64,000 nt of DNA from Phytohabitans sp037414955 (GTDB lineage: Bacteria > Actinomycetota > Actinomycetes > Mycobacteriales > Micromonosporaceae): NCBI GenBank assembly GCA_037414955.1, contig JBBEWH010000179.1, forward strand, positions 1-64,000, in the 5' to 3' direction. A program made the translations under genes and the position numbers. This document shows positions 1 to 8,904 of this stretch, piece by piece (position 1 is the stretch's first letter; the number at the start of each line of letters is the position of its first letter). A model generated the notes under the pieces. That model was not told where the DNA came from. It worked only from the letters and a program-made list of their open reading frames with translations, and did not search any database.

Positions 1-16
1 GGACGCCTTGATCATG
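1..16. repeat. Right arm of a truncated palindromic intergenic element
   Basis: GGACGCCTTGATCATG is identical to the right arm of the palindromes at 771-826 and 3578-3633. The left arm would lie outside the window. It overlaps the stop codon of the phosphotransferase-like gene, so like the other copies it sits at a minus-strand 3' end. A terminator role is inferred from position. Confidence 0.6.
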
Positions 17-761
17 AGAAGTTGGCGCGGATGTGGGCGATGTCGGTCAGGTAGAGCTCGACGTGGCCGCCGGCGAGGTGGGCGGCGAACGCCTCGTCGC
101 CGGCGGCGGCCCGGGTGCGGATCAGGTCGATCACGGCTTCGAGCCGGTCGAGCACCGCCGGCACCAGCCGGCTCCGGTCGGCGCCGTCCACGCCGTACGC
201 GTCGCACAGCAACCGCAGCCGGCGCGCCTGATCCGCGACCGTGCCGTAGCTGTCGGGGTTGCTCGCGGCGGCGAGCGGCACGAAGCGGTAGGCCGCATAG
301 GCCAGGTCCCACACCCGCGGGCCGGGGTGAACGGTGTCGAAGTCGATGAACGCCACCGGCCGCCCGTCGCGGAACACGCAGTTGTAGGGCGCCACGTCGC
401 CGTGGCAGATCACCTCGGCGGGTGCGCGCGGCGGCAGGAACCAGGTCGCGCCCGGCGGCGGCGTGAAGTCCACAGTGGCATCGTGGTAGGCGCGCAGCAG
501 CCGCCCGACGGCCTCGATCGTCGCGTCCGAGCGGACGTAGCCGGGCAGCGGGTAGTGGCCCACCTCGCCGGGGATGAAGTCGACGACCTCGCGGCCGTCG
601 GCGTCGAAGCCGTGCGGCCGCGGCGCGCCGGCGAAGCCGGCGGCCGTCACGTGGGCCAGCAACGCATGGACGGCAGGGGTCCACGGCCCGGCGGGCCGGC
701 GCACCACATCACCGGTGCGCCGCACCGTGTTGACGCCGCCCCGAAACTCCTCGTCGTCCAT
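12..761 (-). CDS. Aminoglycoside phosphotransferase-fold protein
   Basis: About 249 residues with the APH/choline kinase fold pattern. The catalytic loop CHGDVAPYNCVF (HGDxxxxN) lies near the middle, followed by the metal-binding segment FIDFDTVHPGPRVWDLAY (IDFD/W in place of the classical DFG). Such proteins transfer phosphate from ATP to hydroxyls of antibiotics or small metabolites in the cytoplasm; the substrate cannot be read here. I chose the ATG at 761 because GGGAGG lies just upstream; an ATG at 773 falls inside the palindrome. The gene begins only about 10 bases after that palindrome, so either its promoter overlaps the repeat or it depends on read-through from polA. Family call firm, substrate unknown. 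Confidence 0.8.
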   Translation of the reverse strand: MDDEEFRGGVNTVRRTGDVVRRPAGPWTPAVHALLAHVTAAGFAGAPRPHGFDADGREVVDFIPGEVGHYPLPGYVRSDATIEAVGRLLRAYHDATVDFTPPPGATWFLPPRAPAEVICHGDVAPYNCVFRDGRPVAFIDFDTVHPGPRVWDLAYAAYRFVPLAAASNPDSYGTVADQARRLRLLCDAYGVDGADRSRLVPAVLDRLEAVIDLIRTRAAAGDEAFAAHLAGGHVELYLTDIAHIRANFS

Positions 762-770
762 CCCACCTCC

Positions 771-826
771 CATGATCAAGGCGTCCCTCAGGTCGCTCTA
801 ACGACATGAGGGACGCCTTGATCATG
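771..826. terminator. Palindromic intergenic element, putative terminator
   Basis: A perfect 20-bp inverted repeat (left arm 771-790, CATGATCAAGGCGTCCCTCA; right arm 807-826) with an inner GTCG/CGAC pairing and a short loop. It lies between the 3' end of polA and the start of the next minus-strand gene. There is no clear U tract on either strand, so a bidirectional terminator or a REP-like role is inferred from structure and position. Confidence 0.65.
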
Positions 827-839
827 GTGGCGGGTGTCG

Positions 840-3521
840 CTAGTGGTCGGCGCTGTTCCAATCGTGGCCGGCGCCGACAGAGACCTCCAGCGGGACGGAC
901 AGCGGGTAGGCGCCGCCCATCTCGCGGCGCACCAGCTCCTCCAGCGCCGCCCGCTCGCCGGGCGCCACCTCGAAGACCAGCTCGTCGTGCACCTGCAGCA
1001 GCATGCGGGAGCGCAGCCCGGACCCGCGCAGCGCGCCGTCGACGCGCAGCATGGCGACCTTGATGATGTCGGCGGCCGACCCCTGGATCGGGGCGTTCAG
1101 CGCCATCCGCTCGGCCATCTCGCGCCGCTGGCGGTTGTCGCTGATCAGGTCGGGCAGGTAGCGCCGGCGGCCGAGGATGGTCTGGGTGTATCCGTCCTGC
1201 CGGGCCTGCCCGACGATCTTCTGCAGGTAGTCGCGCACGCCGCCGAACCGGCTGAAGTACTCCTCCATGAGGCCGCGCGCCTCGTCGGTGGCGATGCCGA
1301 GCTGCTGGGAGAGGCCGAAGGCGCTCAACCCGTACGCCAGGCCGTAGTTCATCGCCTTGATGCGCCGCCGCTGCTCCGGCACCACCGCGTCGAGCGGCAC
1401 CCCGAACACTGACGACGCGGTGGCGGCGTGGAAGTCGGCGCCCGAGTTGAACGCCTCGATCAGCGCCTCGTCGACGGACAGGTGCGCCATGATGCGCATC
1501 TCGATCTGGCTGTAGTCGGCGGTCAGCAGGGTCTCGTATCCCTCGCCGACGACGAACGCGCGCCGGATGCGCCGCCCCTCCTCGGTGCGGATCGGGATGT
1601 TCTGCAGGTTGGGGTCGGTGGACGAGAGCCGCCCGGTGGCGGCCACCGTCTGGTTGAACGTGGTGTGGATGCGCCCGTCGTCGGAGACCGACTTCAGCAG
1701 GCCGTCCACGGTGGATTTGAGCTTGGCCACGTCGCGGTGGCGCAGCAGGTGCTCGAGCACCGGGTGCTGGGTCTGCGCATACAGCCCCTGGAGGGCGTCG
1801 GCGTCGGTGGTGTAGCCGGTCTTGATCCGCTTGGTCTTGGGCAACTCCAGCTCGGTGAACAGGATCTCCTGCAGCTGCTTGGGCGAGCCGAGGTTGAACT
1901 CGCGCCCCACCACCTCGTAGGCCGACTGGGCCGCCGCCTTCACCTCGGCGGCGAAGTGGGCCTCCAGATCGGACAGATAATGGGTGTCGGCCGCGATGCC
2001 GACCCGCTCCATGCCGGCCAGCACCTCGACCAGGGGCAGCTCGACGTCGGCCATCAGCTGCGTGGACAATTCACCGTCGCGGGCCAGCTCGGCGTCGATC
2101 GCGTCGGCCAGGTCGAGGGTGGCGCGGGCGCGGAGCATCAGGTTTTGCTCGACCTCTTCGCCGCCCAGGCCGTCCAGCGTGAGCTGGCCGGTCTCGGGGG
2201 CGTCGACGCGCAGCTCCCGGTGCAGGTAGCGCAGCGCCAGGTCGGTGAGATCGTAGGAGCGCTGGTCGGGGCGGGCCAGGTAGGCGGCGAGCGCGGTGTC
2301 GCGGGCGATGCCGCGCAGCTCCCAGCCGTGGGCGGCGAACGCGAGCAGCGCCGGCTTGCTGTCGTGCAGCACCTTGGGCCGCGCCGGGTCGGCCAGCCAC
2401 CCGCCGACCGCGGCCTCGTCGGCCTCGTCGAGCGCGGCCGGGTCGAACCACGCCGCCGGGCCGCCAGCCGTCGCCAGCGCCACCCCGGTGAGCGCGCCGG
2501 TCCCCCGGCCGAAGGTGCCCGCGACCGCGACGCCGATGGGTGCCGCGGCCGCGTGCGCCGCCAGCCACGGCGCCACGCCACCGGTGCGCAGGAGCTCACC
2601 GGCCAGCTCGAAGCCCGCCTCGGCCTCCGGCTCGACGGCGTCGAGGTACGAATAGAGACGGTCGCGGAGCACCCGGAATTCGAGCGCGTCGAAGACCTGG
2701 TGCACCGCCTCCCGGTCCCAGCCCTGCCAGCGGGCGTCCGCGGGCCTCATCGGCAGGTCGAGGTCGCAGACGAGCTTGTTGATCTCGTAGTTGCGGATCA
2801 CGTTGGCCAGGTGCGCGCGCAGGTTTTCGCCGGCCTTGCCCTTGATCTTGTCGGCGTTGGCGATGACGCCCTCGAGCCCGCCGTACTCCTTGATCCACTT
2901 GGCGGCGGTCTTGTCACCCACCCCGGGCACGCCCGGCAGGTTGTCGCTGGTCTCGCCGACCAGGGCCGCCTTGTCGCGGTACAGCGAGGGCGGCACGAAA
3001 TATTTCGCCTCCACCTCCGCCGGGTCCATCCGCCGGACCTCCGAGACGCCGCGCACCGGGTAGAGCACGGTCACGTGCTCGTCGACCAGTTGGAACGCGT
3101 CGCGGTCGCCGGTGCTGATCACGACCTCCATGCCGGCCTCGCGCGCCTGCGTGGTCAGCGTGCCGATCACGTCGTCGGCCTCGTAGCCGGGCATCTCCAC
3201 GACCGGGATCCGCAGCGCCTCGAGCACCTCCTTGACCAGGCTGACCTGCCCCTGGAACGGCGCCGGGGTCTCGGAGCGGCCGGCCTTGTACTCCGCGTAT
3301 TTCTCGGTGCGGAAGGACTGCCGCGACACGTCGAACGACACGATGATGTGCGTGGGCCGCTCGTCGCGCAGCATGTTGATCAACATCGAGGTGAACCCGA
3401 AGACCGCGTTGGTCGGCTGCCCGGTCGTGGTGGAGAAGTTTTCCACCGGCAGGGCGAAGAACGCCCGATAGGCCAGCGAGTGCCCGTCCAACAGCAGGAG
3501 GCGCGGCGTTGACTCTGTCAC
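840..3521 (-). CDS. polA: DNA polymerase I
   Basis: This 893-residue protein is full length for PolA. The N-terminal 5' nuclease domain starts with LLLDGHSLAYRAFFAL and carries the acidic cluster PGYEADDVIGT and the helix-hairpin-helix region VPGVGDKTAAKWI. The C-terminal polymerase has motif A DYSQIEMR (about residue 669), motif B RRIKAMNYGLAYG (about 719-731) and motif C LQVHDELVFEV (about 843). The middle domain lacks the DxE exonuclease motif: the equivalent stretch reads VAVAGTFGRGTG, as in other actinobacterial PolA proteins that have lost 3'-5' proofreading. It fills gaps during repair and Okazaki fragment processing. It is a single cistron bounded by palindromic elements on both sides. 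Confidence 0.97.
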   Translation of the reverse strand: MTESTPRLLLLDGHSLAYRAFFALPVENFSTTTGQPTNAVFGFTSMLINMLRDERPTHIIVSFDVSRQSFRTEKYAEYKAGRSETPAPFQGQVSLVKEVLEALRIPVVEMPGYEADDVIGTLTTQAREAGMEVVISTGDRDAFQLVDEHVTVLYPVRGVSEVRRMDPAEVEAKYFVPPSLYRDKAALVGETSDNLPGVPGVGDKTAAKWIKEYGGLEGVIANADKIKGKAGENLRAHLANVIRNYEINKLVCDLDLPMRPADARWQGWDREAVHQVFDALEFRVLRDRLYSYLDAVEPEAEAGFELAGELLRTGGVAPWLAAHAAAAPIGVAVAGTFGRGTGALTGVALATAGGPAAWFDPAALDEADEAAVGGWLADPARPKVLHDSKPALLAFAAHGWELRGIARDTALAAYLARPDQRSYDLTDLALRYLHRELRVDAPETGQLTLDGLGGEEVEQNLMLRARATLDLADAIDAELARDGELSTQLMADVELPLVEVLAGMERVGIAADTHYLSDLEAHFAAEVKAAAQSAYEVVGREFNLGSPKQLQEILFTELELPKTKRIKTGYTTDADALQGLYAQTQHPVLEHLLRHRDVAKLKSTVDGLLKSVSDDGRIHTTFNQTVAATGRLSSTDPNLQNIPIRTEEGRRIRRAFVVGEGYETLLTADYSQIEMRIMAHLSVDEALIEAFNSGADFHAATASSVFGVPLDAVVPEQRRRIKAMNYGLAYGLSAFGLSQQLGIATDEARGLMEEYFSRFGGVRDYLQKIVGQARQDGYTQTILGRRRYLPDLISDNRQRREMAERMALNAPIQGSAADIIKVAMLRVDGALRGSGLRSRMLLQVHDELVFEVAPGERAALEELVRREMGGAYPLSVPLEVSVGAGHDWNSADH

Positions 3522-3577
3522 AGCTAGCGACTCTAGTCCGACCCCCCGAAACCAAACCCCCGCCCCCCCCGCGCCCC

Positions 3578-3633
3578 CATGATCAAGGCGTCCTTTACGT
3601 CGTTAGAACGACGTGAAGGACGCCTTGATCATG
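3578..3633. terminator. Palindromic intergenic element, putative terminator
   Basis: Inverted repeat with arms 3578-3604 and 3607-3633, matched at 26 of 27 positions with the mismatch a G-T wobble. The outer 16 bases, CATGATCAAGGCGTCC, are the same as in the element at 771. It lies 12 bases beyond the livF stop, the expected place for a terminator of the liv operon. The C-rich tract at 3541-3577 separates it from the polA start. Confidence 0.7.
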
Positions 3634-3644
3634 GAAGGACGGGG

Positions 3645-4355
3645 CTAGGCGACGCCGAGGTACGCGTCGCGGACCCGGCTGTCGTGCAGCAGCTCCTGGC
3701 CCGTGCCCTCCTGCACGATACGGCCGGTCTCCAGCACGTAGGCCCGGTGCGCCCGGGACAGCGCCTGCTGGGCGTTCTGCTCGACCAGCAGGATCGTGGT
3801 GCCCTGCTGGTTGATCTCCGTAATGATCTCGAAGATCTGCTGGATCACCATCGGGGCCAGGCCCATCGACGGCTCGTCGAGCAGCAGCAGCTTCGGCCGG
3901 GCCATCAGCGCCCGCCCGACCGCGAGCATCTGCTGCTCGCCGCCGGAGAGCGTGCCGCCCGCCTGCTTGCGCCGCTCGGCGAGCCGCGGGAAGAGCCCGA
4001 ACACCCGTTCGAGGTCGGCCGCGATGCCGGCCGAGTCCCGGCGGGTGAACGCGCCCATGTCCAGGTTCTCGGTCACCGTCATGCCCGGGAAGATGCCCCG
4101 GCCTTCCGGCGCCTGGCAGATGCCGCGCAGGACCCGCAGGTCGGCGCGCAGCCCGGTGATGTCCTCGCCGGCGAACCGGACGCTGCCGCTGGCGACCGGG
4201 CGCAGCCCGGAGACCGCCCGCATGGTGGTGGTCTTACCAGCGCCGTTCGCGCCGATGAGGGCCACGATCTCGCCCTCGTCGACGGTCAGGCTGATGCCGT
4301 GCAGCGCCTCGATCCGGCCGTACCGGAGGGTCAGGTCCTCGATCTCAAGAAGCAT
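3645..4355 (-). CDS. livF: Branched-chain amino acid-type ABC transporter ATPase LivF
   Basis: The 236-residue ATPase has Walker A GANGAGKTT (35-43), the Q-loop region near QAPEGRGIFPGMTVTENL, the ABC signature LSGGEQQ (136-142), Walker B LLLLDEP (156-162) and the switch histidine region ILLVEQNAQQAL. The EGRGIFPGMTV segment and the short length are typical of LivF. It pairs with LivG on the cytoplasmic face and powers uptake of branched-chain amino acids, or of amides or urea in related systems. It is the last gene of a five-gene minus-strand operon, and its start overlaps the livG end by 11 bases, suggesting translational coupling. A palindrome follows the stop. Confidence 0.95.
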   Translation of the reverse strand: MLLEIEDLTLRYGRIEALHGISLTVDEGEIVALIGANGAGKTTTMRAVSGLRPVASGSVRFAGEDITGLRADLRVLRGICQAPEGRGIFPGMTVTENLDMGAFTRRDSAGIAADLERVFGLFPRLAERRKQAGGTLSGGEQQMLAVGRALMARPKLLLLDEPSMGLAPMVIQQIFEIITEINQQGTTILLVEQNAQQALSRAHRAYVLETGRIVQEGTGQELLHDSRVRDAYLGVA

Positions 4356-5277
4356 CGGCCGGCACTCCCAGGTAGGCCGCGATCACCCGGGGGTTTTCCC
4401 GCACCTCGGCGGGGCTGCCCTCGGCGATCTTCTTTCCGAACTCCAGCACCACGATCCGGTCGGTGACGCCCATGACCAGCCGCATGTCGTGTTCGATGAG
4501 CAGTACCGTGTACCCCCGGTCGCGGATGTCCCGGATCAGCTTGAGCAGCTGCTCCTTCTCCGCCGGGTTGAAGCCGGCGGCCGGCTCGTCCAGGCAGAGC
4601 AGCTTGGGCTCGGTGGCGAGCGCCCGCGCGATCTCCAGCCGCCGCTGATAGCCGTACGGGAGGTTGCGCGCCTGCTCGTTGGCCCGGTCGGCGATGCCGA
4701 CGAACCGCAGCAACGCCAGCGCGCGCGCCTCGGCGGCCCGTTCCTCGAGGGTGTGCCGGGAGATCCCGAACACCTTCGCGCACGACAGCTTGGTTTGCTG
4801 CCACGCCCGCACCAGGCCGTTGGTGCTGTCGACGACCGGCAGCTCCTCGGGTTTGGCGCGCTTGCGGTAGAGCCGGAAGAGGGCGCCCGGCACGCTCGTG
4901 ACGTGCTGCGAGTCGGTGCCCACCAGGACGTTTTCCAGGGCGGTCATCTCGGGGAAGAGCCGGATGTTCTGGAAGGTCCGGGCGATGCCCATCCGGTTGA
5001 TCTGGTGCGGCTTGCGCCCGGACACCCGGGCGCCGTCGAACCGCACCGCGCCGGAGGTGGGCTTGTAGACCCCGGTCATCGCGTTGAAGCAGGTGGTCTT
5101 GCCGGCGCCGTTCGGGCCGATCAGCCCGAGGATCTCGCCGCGGCGCACCTCGAAGCTGACGTCGTCGAGCGCCACCACGCCGCCGAACCGCAGCGTCACG
5201 TGGTCGAGGACCAGCAGGTCGTCGCGGGTGGGCTGTTCTTCTGGAGGAAGCGACACCAGGTCGTCGGTCTCAGGCAT
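4345..5277 (-). CDS. livG: Branched-chain amino acid-type ABC transporter ATPase LivG
   Basis: The 310-residue ATPase has Walker A GPNGAGKTT (54-62), a signature variant LPYGYQRRLEIA (206-217) and Walker B LLCLDEP (226-232), then LLIEHDMRLVMGV with the switch histidine. LPYGYQRR in place of LSGGQ is the LivG style of signature. The protein is some 50 residues longer than usual LivG; the extra stretch (about 124-180, lysine and arginine rich) lies between the Q-loop and the signature, within the helical subdomain. An insertion here is common in actinomycete LivG. It overlaps livM by 8 bases and livF by 11, consistent with tight coupling and a 1:1 ATPase pair. Confidence 0.95.
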   Translation of the reverse strand: MPETDDLVSLPPEEQPTRDDLLVLDHVTLRFGGVVALDDVSFEVRRGEILGLIGPNGAGKTTCFNAMTGVYKPTSGAVRFDGARVSGRKPHQINRMGIARTFQNIRLFPEMTALENVLVGTDSQHVTSVPGALFRLYRKRAKPEELPVVDSTNGLVRAWQQTKLSCAKVFGISRHTLEERAAEARALALLRFVGIADRANEQARNLPYGYQRRLEIARALATEPKLLCLDEPAAGFNPAEKEQLLKLIRDIRDRGYTVLLIEHDMRLVMGVTDRIVVLEFGKKIAEGSPAEVRENPRVIAAYLGVPADAS

Positions 5278-6415
5278 TGGCCGGTGCCTCCTTCGCGCGG
5301 TCCTGCAGCTCTCGGGCGCGCCGCCGGCTGGGCAGCAGGCCCTGCGGCCGTAGCAGCATCACCAGCACGAGCGCCAGGCCGAACACCAGCGTGCGGTACT
5401 CGGAGAAGTCGCGGAACCGCTCCGGCAGGTACGCCAGCAGGAACGCGCCGAGCGCGACGCCCGGGATGTTGCCCGCGCCGCCGGCGACCACCGCCGCCAC
5501 GAACAGGATGGACAGCTGCGCGCTGAACTGGGTGGGCTCGATGAACGCGTTCCGGCTGGCGAACAGGAAGCCGGACAGCCCGCCGAGCGCGGCGCCCATC
5601 GCGAACGCCCACAGCTTGAACTTGAAGCCCGGCACGCCCATGACGGCGGCCGCGTCCTCGTCTTCCCGGATCGCCAGCCAGGACCGGCCGACCCGGCTGT
5701 TCTCCAGCCGGCGCACCGCGAACACCATCAGGATCACCACGGACAGCGCCAGCCAGTACCACGGCGTGGGGTCGATCAGCCCGAAGATCTCGTTGTCGGC
5801 CGAGGGCGCGCCCTCCGGCCCGGGGATCGCGGCGACGCCCTGCGGGCCGCCGGTCCACGTCGAGTTCCGGGCGACGATCCGGATGATCTCGCCGAACCCG
5901 AGCGTGACGATCGCCAGGTAGTCGCCGCGCAACCGGAGAGTCGGCCAGCCCAGGAGCACACCGGAGACCATCGTGAGCGCGATCGCGATGGGGATGCAGA
6001 CCGCCCACGCGACCGCCCAGTCCGCCGGCAGGTCGAAGCGGTTCTGCAGCGCCTTCACGACCGGCGACTGGGTCGAGCCGAACAGTGCCACGCTGTACGC
6101 GCCGACCGCGAAGAAGCCGACGTACCCGAGGTCGAGCAGGCCGGCGAGGCCGATGACGATGTTCAGGCCGATCGCGATCAGCACGTAGACCGCGCAGCTG
6201 AATAGCACGCCGGCCCAGTTGTTGCCCTGCGGGATGGTGTCGGTGCGGAACCAGGTGAGCCCGGGGATGCCCAGGTAGGGCAAGTAATACAAGATCGCCA
6301 CGAAGGCGACCACGCCCAGCGCGCGCTGCCACTTCGGCAGTGCCCGCCAGCGGTCGCCGATGCCGGCGGTCAGCCGGGCCCGGCTGTCGTTGACCCGGCG
6401 CAGTGTCTCGGTCAT
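5270..6415 (-). CDS. livM: Branched-chain amino acid-type ABC transporter permease LivM
   Basis: A 381-residue polytopic membrane protein with about nine hydrophobic segments. The LivM core includes GLNIVIGLAGLLDLGYVGF, then TLRLRGDYLAIVTLGFGEI, and the cytoplasmic coupling segment SWLAIREDEDAAAVMG. The start ATG follows GGAGG at good distance. It forms the membrane channel together with LivH. A soluble N-terminal extension (MTETLRRVNDSRARLTAGIG) precedes the first membrane segment. Gene order livJ-livH-livM-livG-livF on one strand supports one transcript. The solute cannot be fixed from sequence: leucine-type amino acids are the default, short amides or urea are possible. Confidence 0.93.
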   Translation of the reverse strand: MTETLRRVNDSRARLTAGIGDRWRALPKWQRALGVVAFVAILYYLPYLGIPGLTWFRTDTIPQGNNWAGVLFSCAVYVLIAIGLNIVIGLAGLLDLGYVGFFAVGAYSVALFGSTQSPVVKALQNRFDLPADWAVAWAVCIPIAIALTMVSGVLLGWPTLRLRGDYLAIVTLGFGEIIRIVARNSTWTGGPQGVAAIPGPEGAPSADNEIFGLIDPTPWYWLALSVVILMVFAVRRLENSRVGRSWLAIREDEDAAAVMGVPGFKFKLWAFAMGAALGGLSGFLFASRNAFIEPTQFSAQLSILFVAAVVAGGAGNIPGVALGAFLLAYLPERFRDFSEYRTLVFGLALVLVMLLRPQGLLPSRRRARELQDRAKEAPANA

Positions 6416-6485
6416 GCCGTCGCCTCCTCGCTGGCGCTCGGCTGCGCCGGCCTGACATGATGCCGGATCACTCGCAAGCTCGCGA

Positions 6486-7427
6486 TCATGCGCGTGCCCT
6501 CCCGAGTGACTCGCCGAGCAGACCGGTCGGCCGGAACAGCAGCACGATCACCAGCACCACGAACGCCGCCACGTCCTCCCACCGCGAGCTGGTCACGGTG
6601 GCCGAGTAGACCTCGACGACGCCGAGCACCAGGCCGCCGAGCAGCGCGCCGCGCAGGTTGCCGATGCCGCCGAGCACGGCGGCGGTGAACGCCTTGAGGC
6701 CGAGCACGAATCCGACGTTGAAGCGGGTGTTGCCGTACCGGATGCAGTAGAGCAGCGCGGCCGCGCCGGCCAGCAGGCCGCCCAGCAGGAAGATCAGCGC
6801 GATCACCCGGTCCTTGTTCACGCCCATCAGCGCGGCGGTGTCCGGGTCCTGGGCCACCGCACGCACGCCCCGGCCGTACCGGGTCTGGTTGATGAACTGG
6901 TCGAGCGCGATCATCATGATCACAGCGGCCACCACGGTGATGAACTGGACGTTGGTGATGCCGATGCCGGCGACCGAGAAGAGTTCCGACTGCGGCACCA
7001 CCGTCGGCATGCCCACCACCAGGCGGCCCTGCCAGACGCCGAACGCCTCGGACAGCACGAGCGACACGCCGATCGCGGTGATCAGGAAGATCAGGGGTGG
7101 GGCGTTCATCCGCCTTAACCGGCGGTACGCCACCCGCTCGACCACCACAGCCGTGGCGCCGGACGCGAGGGCCGCGGCGACCAGCGCGGCCAGCAACAGG
7201 AGGATCATCATGCCGGCCCCGGGGCCGTCGGTCGCCCCTAACAGGCTCCAGGTGCCCACCACCGTGAAGGTGCCGACCATGAACACCTCGGAGTGGGCAA
7301 AGTTGATCAGCCGGAGGACACCGTAGACGAGGGTGTAACCGAGCGCGACGAGGGCGTAGATCGATCCCTTGGCGAGCCCGTCGACGGTGTGCTGGCCGAG
7401 ATCGTTGATCAGGGCATCAAAGTTCAC
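6486..7427 (-). CDS. livH: Branched-chain amino acid-type ABC transporter permease LivH
   Basis: A 313-residue permease with about eight membrane segments. LivH hallmarks are GLAKGSIYALVALGYTLVYG near the N-terminus, then GVLRLINFAHSEVFMVG, and VRAVAQDPDTAALMGVN, the loop that contacts the ATPases. A GTG start at 7427 is preceded by GGGAGC. A 62-base gap separates it from the binding-protein gene upstream and 70 bases from livM downstream; neither gap shows a clear terminator, so one operon is likely with some uncoupling of levels. Confidence 0.94.
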   Translation of the reverse strand: MNFDALINDLGQHTVDGLAKGSIYALVALGYTLVYGVLRLINFAHSEVFMVGTFTVVGTWSLLGATDGPGAGMMILLLLAALVAAALASGATAVVVERVAYRRLRRMNAPPLIFLITAIGVSLVLSEAFGVWQGRLVVGMPTVVPQSELFSVAGIGITNVQFITVVAAVIMMIALDQFINQTRYGRGVRAVAQDPDTAALMGVNKDRVIALIFLLGGLLAGAAALLYCIRYGNTRFNVGFVLGLKAFTAAVLGGIGNLRGALLGGLVLGVVEVYSATVTSSRWEDVAAFVVLVIVLLFRPTGLLGESLGRARA

Positions 7428-7489
7428 AAAGGCTCCCTATACCGCGCACGGCCGGGGGCCGTGCCCCCGGCCGTACCACGTCGTCACGC

Positions 7490-8641
7490 TCAGCTGAGCT
7501 TGATCTCCGTCTGCGGCGTGATCGCCCCGCTCTTGATCTCGTACGCCCAGATCACGACCTTGGTGGGATCGACGTCACCCTCCGGCGTGAACTTGATGTG
7601 CTTCGACACGCCCAGCTTGTCGTAGGAGTCCACCCACGAGAGCATGTCGGCGCGCGTCGACTTGCCTTCCTTGATGCCGTCGAGCAGCACCTGCGCCGCG
7701 TCGAAGCCCTCCGCGCCGTAGGAGCCCGGCGCCTCGCCGTACTCCTTCTCGAAGTCGGCGGAGAAGGTGCCGCCGGCCTCGGCGGCCGGGAGGCACGGGC
7801 AGGTGACGACGGCGCCCTCGGCACCGGCGCCGGCACCCTGTGGGAACGCCGGGTCGTAGAGGCCGTCGAAGCCGACGAACTTGGCCGTGATGTTGGCGGC
7901 CCGCATCTGCTTGAGCAGCGGCGCGGCCTCGTTGGTGTAGCCGCCGTACGCGATCGCGTCGGCGCCCGAGCTCCGGATCTTGGAGATCGTCGCGTCGAAG
8001 TTGGTCTGGTCGGTCTGCACCTTGTCGCTGTTGACGACCGTCGCGCCCAGCCCCTTCTTCACCTCGGCGATGATGCCGGAACCGTAGGTGGTGCCGTCGT
8101 CGATGACGAATACCTTCGTCGCCTTGACGGTGTCCCTCAGGTAGACGACGGCGGCCGCGCCCTGGGTGCCGTCGTTACCGACCACCCGGTGGAACGCCTT
8201 GTTGCCGCCCGCGGTCAGCTCGGTCGCGGTCGCGGACGGGCTCACCATCACGAGGCCGGCGGCCTCGTAGATCGGCATAGTGGCCTTCGACTCGCCGGAG
8301 AAACCGCCACCGATGACGGCGATGAACTTCTGGTCCTGCGCGATCTGGTTGGCGATCGGCGTGGCCTGCTCGGGCGTGCCCTGGGTGTCGAACTCCTGCA
8401 GGGTGACCTTGCAGTCCGGGTTCTTCTCGTTGAACTGCTTGACCGCCAGCTTGGAGCCGTTGAGCGATGGGATCACCAGGCCGGCGTTCGGACCACTGAA
8501 GGCCCCGAATGTCGCGATCGTGCCGCCACACGAGGCGGCGGCGTCCGTGTCGTCGCCCCCAGAGCTCTGGCAACCGACGGCGGCGACCATCGCCGCCGCC
8601 AGAGCGACGCCCCCGAGCGCCCGTACATGAATTCGCCTCAC
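7490..8641 (-). CDS. livJ: Branched-chain amino acid-type ABC transporter substrate-binding lipoprotein
   Basis: I place the start at the GTG at 8641, giving 383 residues, because GGAGGAGGT lies 9 bases upstream and the product then begins with a proper signal (VRRIHVRALGGVALAAAMVA) ending in a lipobox with cysteine 24. The reading frame stays open to 8851, but that part has no signal character. The mature protein is a type I periplasmic-binding fold: FGAFSGPN, VIGGGFSGESKA, VFVIDDGTTYGSGI and YGAEGFDAAQVLLDGI match LivJ/LivK-like proteins. It is anchored outside the membrane and delivers solute to LivHM. It is first in the operon, so the promoter should lie in 8642-8904. Confidence 0.92.
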   Translation of the reverse strand: MRRIHVRALGGVALAAAMVAAVGCQSSGGDDTDAAASCGGTIATFGAFSGPNAGLVIPSLNGSKLAVKQFNEKNPDCKVTLQEFDTQGTPEQATPIANQIAQDQKFIAVIGGGFSGESKATMPIYEAAGLVMVSPSATATELTAGGNKAFHRVVGNDGTQGAAAVVYLRDTVKATKVFVIDDGTTYGSGIIAEVKKGLGATVVNSDKVQTDQTNFDATISKIRSSGADAIAYGGYTNEAAPLLKQMRAANITAKFVGFDGLYDPAFPQGAGAGAEGAVVTCPCLPAAEAGGTFSADFEKEYGEAPGSYGAEGFDAAQVLLDGIKEGKSTRADMLSWVDSYDKLGVSKHIKFTPEGDVDPTKVVIWAYEIKSGAITPQTEIKLS

Positions 8642-8904
8642 GGCTTTCTGACCTCCTCCAGAGACAGGCGGCGGGCATGGTGTCATGCGGGTTGTGTCCC
8701 GGCAAGAGCCACCGCCTGCGTTGCGGCTCGTGATGGCGGAGCGTACTTGCCCCCGGACGCTCGTCGGAAGAGCCTGGGCCGGCACTTGCGAAACCGTTAC
8801 AAAGACGAGCGCGAGCGGCTCCTCTCCCGTAACATCCGGACGGGGATTCACCCCTTATCGGACCTCGGTGTCCGGTGCCTTCCCGGCCCTCCCCCGGCGC
8901 GGAT

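Noticed and set aside
33..3512. Long plus-strand frames opposite the phosphotransferase and polA genes
   Set aside because: They mirror the codon positions of real minus-strand genes in GC-rich DNA and show low-complexity Arg/Gly/Pro or Val/Gly/Asp sequence with no motif.
7490..8851. The longer 453-residue form of the substrate-binding protein
   Set aside because: A strong ribosome site and a perfect lipoprotein signal start at 8641; the extra N-terminal 70 residues lack signal character.
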